A stretch of DNA of 62,859 bases from Ignavibacteriae bacterium HGW-Ignavibacteriae-4 (GTDB lineage Bacteria; Bacteroidota; Ignavibacteria; Kapaibacteriales; UBA2268): positions 1 to 62,859 of the forward strand of contig PGYR01000026.1 of NCBI GenBank assembly GCA_002839765.1, written 5' to 3'. Shown here one piece after another: positions 17,735-25,378 of the stretch. Position 1 is the first letter of the stretch. The number at the start of each line of letters is the position of its first letter. The notes under the pieces were generated by a model that had not been told where the DNA came from, did no database searches, and was given only the letters and a program-made list of their open reading frames with translations. The translations under genes were made by a program, and so were the position numbers.

Positions 17735-19003
17735 ATGAAAAAATCAGCTCAGCTATTTTTATTAATCATTATCTCTACACAGGTAGTTATTTCACAAGCC
17801 TATATAAATAAGCAATCACGACATAGATTTGCACAGTTGAGTATGGGTGTAGATGTAGAAACAAACTATGGAGGTGCCACTAAGTATCTCAACGAAAATG
17901 GAGGAATACAAAACTTAGATCTGCCTAGCACTTATATACCTAGGTTTCTAATAGGAGGAACTCACTTCTGGGGTCATGCTGATTTTTATATCGCTATTCC
18001 TTTGCTAAGAAGTCAGATAGAAGAAAACAATCAAATCATTCAATATCTAAGAGGGGTTGAAACGGTTTTCAAATATTACCCTTGGAGAATAGAAAATGAT
18101 AGGGTAACACCTTACATTGGCTTTTCTGTAGCCCCATTCTACTTTGAGCAAACTAATCAGAATCTAATTTACGGTAATGGTCCAGAACTAAACCATACGA
18201 ATTTTCCATTGTTGGGTGGTATTACCTATAATAGTGGAAATCATTTATTCGAATTTGGTGTAGCTTGGAATTATACCAACAAACAAGATTACTACATAAC
18301 TCGTACTGAAAAAGAAAGCATTATTACTCCACCCATCTATATGAATCTGTCATATAGATATCTACTCGAAACTACTCTAAGTGCTGAGCAAGAATGGGAG
18401 TCTGGCAGAACCCAAGAAATCACAGAAAAACTTGCAAATCAAGGAAAATTAGACGGGTTCTACCTGGGTGCTGGTCTCTCATCAGCTTTTTGGCTTGGTA
18501 AGAATAGCTATAATGAAACCGAAAAACCATACATAGAAGGCTATACGACTTCTATTATGCCTGATTTTAGTCTTGGGTACTATTTTCATAATTCAGATAT
18601 AAATATAGCTTTGGGATATCGAGATTATGGAACTAGCACTAATACTTACGGTGCAGCTCAATCACTGAATAGACAATCAGTAGTACTAGAACTAACAAAA
18701 TATCTTCTTGACTATCATGGCTTCGCACCATTTTTGGGCCCTTCAATAAGCTATGAAAACTTAAGCTTTGATGAGTCTTATGAAGGGCAGAAGCTTAATG
18801 ACATATCAGATGATAGAATAGGATATGGCTTAACTTTCGGGTGGGATATTCGGCCCAATAGAATCCAATCATGGTTGCTAAGAACAAACCTGAGATGGTT
18901 CCCAAGCATGGATGTCGATATAAATAACAAAAGCTCAGTTTCATTCAACAATCTCGAATTCAACTTTATACAACTGATAATTTATCCAGATAGGATGTTC
19001 TAG
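17735..19003 (+). CDS. Outer-membrane beta-barrel-like protein, unknown
   Basis: This is a 422-residue protein from ATG 17735 (MKKSAQLFLLIIISTQVVISQ, a clear signal peptide). The upstream in-frame ATG 17705 would add ten polar residues before the signal. The mature part is rich in alternating aromatic and polar strands (FWGHADFYIAIPLL, YRYLLETTLSAEQEW, LSLGYYFHNSDINIALGYRDYG) and ends with aromatic FIQLIIYPDRMF, as in outer-membrane barrels. Two similar halves may be present (residues ~25-210 and ~235-422, each opening with a glycine-rich strand). No family was recognised. Codons 17705-17713 lie in the 19-bp repeat flanking element A, so that element may have inserted just upstream. Confidence 0.65.
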   Translation: MKKSAQLFLLIIISTQVVISQAYINKQSRHRFAQLSMGVDVETNYGGATKYLNENGGIQNLDLPSTYIPRFLIGGTHFWGHADFYIAIPLLRSQIEENNQIIQYLRGVETVFKYYPWRIENDRVTPYIGFSVAPFYFEQTNQNLIYGNGPELNHTNFPLLGGITYNSGNHLFEFGVAWNYTNKQDYYITRTEKESIITPPIYMNLSYRYLLETTLSAEQEWESGRTQEITEKLANQGKLDGFYLGAGLSSAFWLGKNSYNETEKPYIEGYTTSIMPDFSLGYYFHNSDINIALGYRDYGTSTNTYGAAQSLNRQSVVLELTKYLLDYHGFAPFLGPSISYENLSFDESYEGQKLNDISDDRIGYGLTFGWDIRPNRIQSWLLRTNLRWFPSMDVDINNKSSVSFNNLEFNFIQLIIYPDRMF

Positions 19004-19044
19004 TAGGGATATTTAGGGCTTTTTGGTTGTAAATATATATCAGG

Positions 19045-19094
19045 AACACCCCCCTCTATATATCCCTCATGAAGCAGGGACTAAGGGGGCTGTT
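19045..19094. repeat. Miniature 50-bp version of the inverted-repeat element
   Basis: The ends are AACACCCCCCT (19045-19055) and AGGGGGCTGTT (19084-19094), enclosing one hairpin, TCCCT-CATGAAGC-AGGGA, followed by CTA. It looks like an internally deleted copy of the 111-bp element. It lies in the convergent gap between the barrel protein and the TPR gene. Confidence 0.65.
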
Positions 19095-19126
19095 ATTGTA
19101 AGCAACTGAAACTCAATTAATTTGCG

Positions 19127-20167
19127 TTATTCAAGTTCAAAATAATTTTTAAAGAATTTATAGTAATCTCTCACTTTATCACGATTATCTATAACCCATT
19201 GTCCCGATTCAGGTTCTTTAACTGAACAAGCAATATGTACTAATGTTTCAAAATGACCTTTTTCTCTTACTTCTAAAAAGTATTTGATATAGTAGTCGTA
19301 TAGAAACTGTTCAACTTCTAAATCAAAATTATCATCATCTAGCTCTTCAAACGTTTGAACTATAGTTTCTACATAGTCCTTTAGTCTTTCTGAAGGTAAT
19401 AGTCCTACTTCACTAGAATCTATATCAATAGCTTTAAGAGATATTAGAAAATCTATAGTTTTAAATTTTTGAGAGCTATTATCTGTTGTAAATAATGTTA
19501 CATTTATTGCAGATGAACTTTCTCTATCGACACCTATATTTATCGAAGTTAAAAGGTTCTGGTATGCCATTACCTTCCTGTCCTCAGCAATTTGGGGTAG
19601 CTGAAGGAAAAATAGTGCCGAAAGTATAGACTTTGCTTTTTGCTTTCCTTCATAATTTATTATCCCTAAATAGTAATGACTACTAGAAAATAGAAGATTT
19701 TTTTTTGCGGCATTTGCTAAGCTAATGGCTGCTAATGAATCCATATCCAATCTCATGTACGTAATACCTATATTAAAATGTAGCATGAAAAAGTCTGTTT
19801 CATCAATACCCTCCCTATATTCTTCTATTGCTTCCAGTGGTTTACCTAAATTATCCAAGGCATTACCTTTCAGCATATATCCCATAGCTTCCATTTCATC
19901 TCTTGTCGCATTCTCAATCAATAAGTCTCCCATTTCTAAAGATTTCTCATGATTACCCAATACGGAATATGTCATTCCTTTCTCATAATATACAAATTCT
20001 AATAACTCGCCTGTTTCTAGTACTTTATTATAAAACTTTAGGGCAGACTCATAGTTCCCTTTATCATGCTCATTTATACCCATTTTAAGATAATCCTCTG
20101 CAGAGGGTTCCGATAGTAGGAATGAAAAACTAGAAATAAATAAGTACACAAATATTAATATTCTCAT
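19127..20167 (-). CDS. TPR-repeat exported protein
   Basis: This 346-residue protein has a signal peptide (MRILIFVYLFISSFSFLLSEP). Residues ~22-185 contain about five tetratricopeptide repeats: EDYLKMGINEHDKGNYESALKFYNKVLE, FVYYEKGMTYSVLGNHEKSLEMGD, AMGYMLKGNALDNLGKPLEAIEEY and MLHFNIGITYMRLDMDSLAAISLANAA. The C-terminal half is charged and unassigned. TPRs act as protein-binding scaffolds, so a periplasmic interaction role is likely, but the partner is unknown. A coiled or alpha-helical tail follows (FEELDDDNFDLEVEQFLYDY). It is followed on its downstream side by the miniature repeat at 19045-19094. Confidence 0.75.
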   Translation of the reverse strand: MRILIFVYLFISSFSFLLSEPSAEDYLKMGINEHDKGNYESALKFYNKVLETGELLEFVYYEKGMTYSVLGNHEKSLEMGDLLIENATRDEMEAMGYMLKGNALDNLGKPLEAIEEYREGIDETDFFMLHFNIGITYMRLDMDSLAAISLANAAKKNLLFSSSHYYLGIINYEGKQKAKSILSALFFLQLPQIAEDRKVMAYQNLLTSINIGVDRESSSAINVTLFTTDNSSQKFKTIDFLISLKAIDIDSSEVGLLPSERLKDYVETIVQTFEELDDDNFDLEVEQFLYDYYIKYFLEVREKGHFETLVHIACSVKEPESGQWVIDNRDKVRDYYKFFKNYFELE

Positions 20168-20290
20168 AGCAAGATCCTCATTTTATAATTTTGTTAGATA
20201 ATTACAATCCCTAATAATTGAATATAATAAAAATATTCTAATCTATATTAACAGAATTTTAATCTGATTATAGTTATTCTAATCTACCTA

Positions 20291-20346
20291 CAAAAAAACC
20301 CTACACATTATGAATGGTCCTTAACTTAGATCTTATATGTGGTTAG
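20291..20346 (-). repeat. Terminator-like 3' tail of the DHFR-like gene, shared with mdh
   Basis: The stretch CAAAAAAACCCTACACATTA through ATCTTATATGTGGTTAG is visibly similar over ~50 bp to 22739-22790, the terminator region after mdh. Here the stem (ACCC...GGTCC) is degenerate, so termination is doubtful. Confidence 0.4.
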
Positions 20347-20357
20347 TCCCGTTGATA

Positions 20358-20978
20358 CTATTTCTTACTTAATTTATATCTCATGTGTGTAGTCAGATTT
20401 GACTCTATTACTTCTACAATTTGAATATCATATTTATCATTATCAATACCTTCAAATAGTCGAATCCCCCTTCCTAGAAAGACAGGGGAAATGTGAATGA
20501 AAAATTCATCTATAAGTCCTGCATTAAGAAATTGCTGTATAGTATTCGCACCACCTTGTATTCTTATATCCTTACCATTTGCTGATTTCTTTGCTTTTTC
20601 CAATGCACTATGAATGCCGTCATTGATGAAATAAAAAGTTGTTGATCCTTTTTGAACCCAGGGTTCTCGTTTCTCGTGGGTAAGGACATAAACATCTGCC
20701 TCGTATAAATCTTCTGGCCAAACGACTTCTCCCTCATCAAACATTCGTTTTCCCATAATGAACGCGCCTGTTCTTTCGATTGTCTCTCTTATATATTTGC
20801 CATCTGGTCCGTCTTCTTTGCCTCCTTCCATACCTAAGTATTCCCAGAAAGCTTTTTGATTAAACATCCAGTTGTGTATTTTGGGAGAAACCCCGCCCAT
20901 TGGGTTGCTTGGACTTCTGTTTTCGCCAGCGAAATAACCGTCAAGTGATATTCCACTATCAAAGATAATCTTGCTCAT
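20358..20978 (-). CDS. Dihydrofolate-reductase-family / RibD C-terminal-like reductase
   Basis: This 206-residue protein has the RibD-C/DHFR-like fold: IIFDSGISLDGYFAGENRSP at the N-terminus, RTGAFIMGKRMFDEGE, DVYVLTHEKREPW, DIRIQGGANTIQQFLNAGLIDEFFIHISPVFLGRG near 138-172, and RLFEG. This is the standard signature of the NAD(P)H-dependent 'dihydrofolate reductase family' proteins, whose substrates are mostly unknown. It is not the classical folA. No operon partner is seen. The start at ATG 20978 is preceded by a TTATCAGGAAATT ribosome site. Confidence 0.9.
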   Translation of the reverse strand: MSKIIFDSGISLDGYFAGENRSPSNPMGGVSPKIHNWMFNQKAFWEYLGMEGGKEDGPDGKYIRETIERTGAFIMGKRMFDEGEVVWPEDLYEADVYVLTHEKREPWVQKGSTTFYFINDGIHSALEKAKKSANGKDIRIQGGANTIQQFLNAGLIDEFFIHISPVFLGRGIRLFEGIDNDKYDIQIVEVIESNLTTHMRYKLSKK

Positions 20979-21180
20979 AATTTCCTGATAATTTGTTGAT
21001 TTTAAACTTGATTAATTTCAAATATAATAAATTAGTTTTATTGAATTTGATTTAGTTTAAATTCTAATTTGAGGCATCTTCAATATGGTTTGTTTTTTTT
21101 ACTTTTGGGGATTGATTGGAATTTGGTAGATTGGATTGCTTAAAAATAAGAAATGAAGTGATGCAATTAATGGGGTAAGT
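20979..21180. other. AT-rich gap upstream of element B
   Basis: Together with the left arm of element B this gives 337 bp without a gene. The 202 bp before the element are AT-rich, with a T8 run, and have no recognisable gene or hairpin. The promoter of the DHFR-like gene must lie here. Confidence 0.5.
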
Positions 21181-21291
21181 AACACCACCCTAAATCCCCC
21201 CTTGAAGGGGGGACTTGAAAACGTAATATACCAGTTAAAGGTGGACTTGAAAAGTAACATCCCCCCTTGAGGGGGGACTAAGGGGGGTGTT
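21181..21291. repeat. 111-bp inverted-repeat element, left arm of B
   Basis: The ends are AACACCACCCT (21181-21191) and AGGGGGGTGTT (21281-21291). The internal hairpins are CCCCCC TTGAA GGGGGG and CCCCCC TTGA GGGGGG. It is the same length as the left arm of A. Confidence 0.8.
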
Positions 21292-21315
21292 AAAGTAAAC
21301 ATTGAAACTTTAAAA

Positions 21316-21813
21316 TTGAAAAGAAAAATTGTACCATATAACCCTATACTAAAAGAACTAGCCAGAAAGCTAAGAAATGAAAGTACCAAATCTGAAGTAT
21401 TGCTTTGGCTTCAAATTAAAGGTAAAGCTCTTAGTAAATATGCTTTTCTAAGACAAAAACCATTAGGTAATTATATAGTTGATTTCTATTGCTATGAATT
21501 AAATCTTGCAATTGAGTTAGATGGTTTGACGCATGGATGGGAAAAAACAACCCAAAAAGATTTTGAAAAAGAGTTGTTTTTGAATGGGATTGGACTTAAT
21601 GTTTTGAGATTCTCAGATGAAGCTGCATTAAGTAATATGGGTTTTGTGATAGAGTATATTATAAAATATATAGAATGCTATGAACTAAACAATTTTACAT
21701 ATTTTTGTCAAGATGATTTAATTGATAATCCTTTGAATAGATTAACCCGGTTTAATAGAGAAAATAGAAATGTTCCATTTTATTGGGATGACTCTCGGGT
21801 AACACCTCCCTAA
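21316..21813 (+). CDS. DUF559 (Vsr-like) endonuclease-domain protein, copy B
   Basis: This 165-residue homologue of copy A has the same candidate catalytic residues: E27 (KSEVLLW), D56 (NYIVDFYC) and E67-x-D69 (AIELDGLTH). The start is TTG at 21316, at the position where copy A has ATG, so expression may be weaker. The C-terminus ends PFYWDDSRVTPP, and again its last codons (ACA CCT CCC TAA) are the terminal repeat of the right arm. The conserved residues argue that both copies have been kept functional until recently. It starts 24 bp after the left arm. Confidence 0.85.
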   Translation: MKRKIVPYNPILKELARKLRNESTKSEVLLWLQIKGKALSKYAFLRQKPLGNYIVDFYCYELNLAIELDGLTHGWEKTTQKDFEKELFLNGIGLNVLRFSDEAALSNMGFVIEYIIKYIECYELNNFTYFCQDDLIDNPLNRLTRFNRENRNVPFYWDDSRVTPP

Positions 21814-21912
21814 ATCCCTCCTCAAGGAGGGACTTGAAGCCGTTATAATTCAATAAGATAATTGATTATAAAAGGGCTATCCCCACCTAGAGGGGGGACT
21901 AAGGGGGGTGTT
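21801..21912. repeat. 112-bp inverted-repeat element, right arm of B
   Basis: The ends are AACACCTCCCT (21801-21811) and AGGGGGGTGTT (21902-21912). The internal CCGTTATAATTCAATAAGAT and AATTGATTATAAAA stretch is shared with 22605-22716. Confidence 0.8.
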
Positions 21913-21936
21913 ACTAAAGTTAGGATTCAATTATAC

Positions 21937-22515
21937 TTAACAGATATTATCTGTCTCATCAAACTTCTTAAACCCATTAAAGATAGCGAGACACAGTTTT
22001 TTTGAGTGTTTTGAACTAAATGTGATTCTTCCTAATTTATCAGCAGAAGAAACAATAGCATTTCTTGTATTAATCAGTATAACTTCATTATCATAAATAA
22101 TTGTTACTACTTGATTAAACTTGAATGTGTTTTCGTATATCCCTCTATACATGTGCTTATTATCATACATTTTTTTGATACCTAATTCTTTAGAAATTTC
22201 TCTAACTCTCTCTCTATTCTTTTCATTTGATTTGCCAGTATAAATTGTATATAGCTTAAAAGAAGTCAAGTTTTTAAATAGGATAAAAATCCCAAGTATA
22301 GTAATAAGACCAACAACTAAATAAAATATGGTCATATCAGTAACGGACTCAGTATTAGGAGTAAGGAATAACAATCTATAGAAAGTTGATATAAGTGGAA
22401 TAAATAGAAAACCAGGAGTTGCAAATTCAAATAACCAGTCGTGTTTTTTAAAGGTTAGTATTTTTCTTCTCTTGCTTTTTTTAAAATCAATTTTATCTGA
22501 TAAGAGGTCTAACAT
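21937..22515 (-). CDS. Small membrane protein, unknown
   Basis: This is a 192-residue protein with no recognised family. A basic N-terminus (KSKRRKILTFKKHDW) is followed by two membrane helices (about 31-50 and 63-81, TDMTIFYLVVGLITILGIFIL) and a cytoplasmic C-terminal part with KEKNRERVREISKELGIKK and VTIIYDNEVILINTRNAIVSS. It is like small PH-like or YcxB-like domains in length, but this is weak. It lies between element B and a gene-free element copy. Confidence 0.6.
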   Translation of the reverse strand: MLDLLSDKIDFKKSKRRKILTFKKHDWLFEFATPGFLFIPLISTFYRLLFLTPNTESVTDMTIFYLVVGLITILGIFILFKNLTSFKLYTIYTGKSNEKNRERVREISKELGIKKMYDNKHMYRGIYENTFKFNQVVTIIYDNEVILINTRNAIVSSADKLGRITFSSKHSKKLCLAIFNGFKKFDETDNIC

Positions 22516-22604
22516 TATTTATAGGGCTCAATTTGAAAATAAAAGTTCATTAGTCTTAATACTTTAAACTTACTATAAATTACTAAATAAGTAAAATAAT
22601 ACTT

Positions 22605-22716
22605 TACACCCCCCTACCCCCCCCCTGAAGGGGGGACTTGAAACCGTTATAATTCAATAAGATAATTGATTATAAAAAGGGCTATCCCCCCTAGAGGGGG
22701 GACTATGGGGGGTGTT
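22605..22716. repeat. Gene-free 112-bp inverted-repeat element
   Basis: The ends are TACACCCCCCT (22605-22615) and TGGGGGGTGTT (22706-22716). The inside matches the right arm of B almost base for base (ACCGTTATAATTCAATAAGA, then GATTATAAAA and GGGCTATCCCC). No nuclease gene is attached, so it is a MITE-like copy. Confidence 0.8.
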
Positions 22717-22739
22717 AAAGTTAAAAGTTTTCTACCCAC

Positions 22740-22766
22740 AAAAAACCCCACACACTGTGCAGGGTT
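22740..22766 (-). terminator. Intrinsic terminator of mdh
   Basis: On the minus strand AACCC-TG-CACA-GTG-TGTG-GGGTT forms a stem with a 2-base bulge and is followed by TTTTTTG. It lies ~28 bp past the mdh stop. Confidence 0.65.
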
Positions 22767-22794
22767 CATAGTATAAATCTTATGTGCCTTTAGC

Positions 22795-23727
22795 TTATAG
22801 TACTGAGCTTAGGTCGCCGTTAGTGTTGCGAACTCCTTCAGCACTTTCTGCTAGCTTAGCTTTCTCTGCATCTGATAGAGAGATTTCTACGATTTTCTCG
22901 ATACCATTTTTACCAAGTACGCAAGGTACTCCGATACAAATATCGCTTAGTCCGTACTCGCCATCAAGCATAGCTGAGCAAGGGAACATTTTCTGTGCGT
23001 CTTGAGCTATTGCTCTAACTAACTCAGATACTGCTGCACCCGGTGCATACCAAGCGCTTGTGCCTAATAGTTTAGTTAGTGTAGCGCCACCAACTTTAGT
23101 GTCTTCTACTACCTGATCCATTCTATCAGCTGATAGGAACTCAGAAACAGGTACGCTATTTCTTACAGCTTTTTCTATCAATGGAACCATACCAGTATCG
23201 CTATGACCACCGATTACCATACCATCTACGTCAGATGCTGGGCACCCCAATGCTTCGCTCAATCTGTATTGGAATCTAGCACTGTCTAGTGCTCCACCCA
23301 TACCGATGATTCTGTTCTTAGGTAATCCAGTCGCTTTGTGTACTAGGTAAGTCATAGTATCCATAGGATTACTTACGACTATGATAATAACGTTCGGAGA
23401 TTCTTTGATTAGGTTTTCGCTCACAGATTTCACTATACCAGCGTTGATACCGATTAACTCTTCTCTAGTCATACCCGGCTTACGCGGGATACCGCTAGTG
23501 ATTACAGCTACGTCGCTACCTGCTGTTGCAGAGTAATCATTAGTGCTACCTGTTATCTTAGTATCAAATCCGTTCAGTGATGCCGTTTGCATCAAATCCA
23601 TTGCCTTACCTTCTGCAAAGCCTTCTTTGATATCAACTAATACTACTTCCGCAGCAAAATTTTTGATTGCGATGTACTCAGCACAACTAGCGCCTACTGC
23701 ACCTGCTCCTACTACTGTTACTTTCAT
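22795..23727 (-). CDS. mdh: Malate dehydrogenase
   Basis: This is a 310-residue LDH-like malate dehydrogenase that interconverts malate and oxaloacetate with NAD in the TCA cycle. VVGAGAVGASCAEY (5-18) is the NAD loop and D32 (VLVDIKEG) indicates NAD rather than NADP. R82 and R88 lie in the mobile loop (GIPRKPGMTREEL). N120 (VVSNPMD), D148/R151 (GGALDSARFQYRL) and catalytic H175 (VIGGHSDTGMVPL) are all present. It lies downstream of gltA on the same strand but has a terminator between, so each probably has its own promoter. Length is typical. Confidence 0.97.
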   Translation of the reverse strand: MKVTVVGAGAVGASCAEYIAIKNFAAEVVLVDIKEGFAEGKAMDLMQTASLNGFDTKITGSTNDYSATAGSDVAVITSGIPRKPGMTREELIGINAGIVKSVSENLIKESPNVIIIVVSNPMDTMTYLVHKATGLPKNRIIGMGGALDSARFQYRLSEALGCPASDVDGMVIGGHSDTGMVPLIEKAVRNSVPVSEFLSADRMDQVVEDTKVGGATLTKLLGTSAWYAPGAAVSELVRAIAQDAQKMFPCSAMLDGEYGLSDICIGVPCVLGKNGIEKIVEISLSDAEKAKLAESAEGVRNTNGDLSSVL

Positions 23728-23780
23728 TTTATAACTCCAATCCGTTTTGGGGATTATTTGTTTTTTATATATTTAATTTC

Positions 23781-23807
23781 AAAAAAAAGCGGTTAAAAAC
23801 CGCTTTT
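23781..23807 (-). terminator. Intrinsic terminator of gltA
   Basis: AAAAGCGGTT-AAA-AACCGCTTTT is a 10-bp perfect stem. On the minus strand it ends in a T run and lies 22 bp past the gltA stop; it could also work on the plus strand. Confidence 0.88.
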
Positions 23808-23828
23808 GTATTTTCTAATCTTGTTTGA

Positions 23829-25103
23829 TTAACCGTTTACTAATTGCTTGAATTTAGCAGTCGGTAATGATTTTGGTCTTGTTATAGGCAATCCGTAAGC
23901 TCTAGCAATCACTGATTGCGAGCAAATACCAATAGCACGAGAAACAGAGAATAATACAGTATAGTATTCAAATTCTTTCAAACCAAAGTGATATAGTAAT
24001 GAACCAGAACCAGCGTCAACGTTTGGCCATGGATTACTGATTTTTTCTACTTGTTTTAGAACTTCAGGAACTACTCTGAATACTCTGTCAACAGTTTGGA
24101 ATACTGGATCGTCAGAGCAATTTTCCAGGCCGAACGCGTGGAATGCAGTGAAACGAGGGTCAGTTACTCTTAGTACAGCGTGACCGTAACCCGGTATTAC
24201 TTTACCAGCGTCTAGTGTTTCCCAAGTGTATTTCTCGATTTGTTCATCAGTCGGTGTACCACCGAACATTTCCATAGTTTCTAATACCCATTTCAAACAT
24301 TCTTGGTTAGCTAATCCGTGTAGTGGTCCAGCCAATCCGTTCAGACCTGCAGTTAGAGAGTAGTACATATCAGAAAGTGCAGAGTTAACTGTAGCCGCAG
24401 AGAATGCAGAAACGTTACCACCTTCGTGATCAGAGTGTAATGTTAGGTACAATCTCATCAAGTTAGCAAAAGCACCTTTATCATCGTTCAATCCAAGCAT
24501 GTGAGCGTAGTTTTCACCAAGATCAGCACCAGCTTTTGGCTCTATTCTAGCACCTTTGTCGAATCTCTTTCTGTAAACAAAAGCCGCGATAGCAGGCAAC
24601 TTAGCGATGATGTCTAATGAATCTTCGAGTGTATATTCCCAATATTCAGCTTTAGTTATGTCATTGTAATTTTTAGCGAATTTAGATTCTCTTTGCATTA
24701 CCAATATAGCTGTGTTGAACATAGCCATAGGGTGTGAGTCAGAAGGCATTTCATTCAAGATATTCCATACATAAGTTGGTACATCTTGACGACTTTGCAA
24801 ATCTGCTTGTAAGTCAGCTAATTCTTCTTTGTTTGGTAATTCACCAGTTAGTAGTAACCAAAGAATTTCTTCTGGTAATTTGTCCGTTATTTCACCTAGC
24901 TCTTTTCCTCTTATGATTAGACCTTTGTCTGGTGGCACTTCAGATGTATCGCATATCAATGCTTTTACACCACGGATACCTCCGTAAGCTTGAGCTAGAG
25001 TAACTTCTGATACTTTCTTATCACCGTTAGCAGCTACAAATGCTTTAATATCTTTAATTTGGTCTGGAAGAATACCAGCTAATTTTTGTTTCAATAATGA
25101 CAT
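23829..25103 (-). CDS. gltA: Citrate synthase, mitochondrial-type
   Basis: This 424-residue enzyme condenses oxaloacetate with acetyl-CoA at the entry of the TCA cycle. The catalytic triad is visible as H262 (GPLHGLANQ), H308 (IPGYGHAVLRVTDPR) and D363 (VDAGSGSLLYHFG), with the LHSDHEGGNVSAF block at 222-234. The N-terminal MSLLKQKLAGILPDQ and the RGVKALICDTSEVPPDKGLIIRG region follow the eukaryote-like, dimeric class, not the hexameric GltA of gamma-proteobacteria. It is transcribed separately from the neighbouring mdh. High certainty. Confidence 0.96.
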   Translation of the reverse strand: MSLLKQKLAGILPDQIKDIKAFVAANGDKKVSEVTLAQAYGGIRGVKALICDTSEVPPDKGLIIRGKELGEITDKLPEEILWLLLTGELPNKEELADLQADLQSRQDVPTYVWNILNEMPSDSHPMAMFNTAILVMQRESKFAKNYNDITKAEYWEYTLEDSLDIIAKLPAIAAFVYRKRFDKGARIEPKAGADLGENYAHMLGLNDDKGAFANLMRLYLTLHSDHEGGNVSAFSAATVNSALSDMYYSLTAGLNGLAGPLHGLANQECLKWVLETMEMFGGTPTDEQIEKYTWETLDAGKVIPGYGHAVLRVTDPRFTAFHAFGLENCSDDPVFQTVDRVFRVVPEVLKQVEKISNPWPNVDAGSGSLLYHFGLKEFEYYTVLFSVSRAIGICSQSVIARAYGLPITRPKSLPTAKFKQLVNG

Positions 25104-25330
25104 ATATTACCTTGATTTTAGATTAATTTTAATTTCGATTTGGGGGCGAACACTTTACTTTAATACTTGTAACTAAAAAGTCTTACAACTTAATAAATTT
25201 CAAAATTGATTGCGAATAATTTATTCAATTCTTTTTATTTTATTTTATTTTTTTGTGACTGAAGTTTTAATTTTGTCACTTTATTTTTTTCTAAAAGACT
25301 CAATGGGTTAATAAATATGAGTGATATATT

Positions 25331-25356
25331 AAAAAAGCCAGCAATTGCTGGCTTTT
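25331..25356 (-). terminator. Intrinsic terminator of the LamG lipoprotein gene
   Basis: AAAAGCCAGC-AATT-GCTGGCTTTT is a 10-bp perfect stem located ~22 bp past the stop. It ends in a T run on the minus strand. Confidence 0.88.
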
Positions 25357-25378
25357 AGTCGAGTCTGATTTTCTTATA

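Larger units (their letters stand above)
21181..21912 (+). mobile_element. Putative DUF559-nuclease composite element B
   Basis: A DUF559 gene (21316-21813) lies between two complete elements at 21181-21291 and 21801-21912. Both arms end in AACACC(A/T)(C)CCT-type and AGGGGGGTGTT repeats. The total is 732 bp, closely matching element A in size and order. The right arm is almost identical to the gene-free element at 22605-22716. As in A, the nuclease stop codon lies in the right arm. Confidence 0.6.

Noticed and set aside
21099-21389. Minus-strand frame of 96 codons through the left arm of element B
   Set aside because: It reads across the C/G-rich repeat and the start of the DUF559 gene. The proline/glycine runs are translated hairpins, not a protein.
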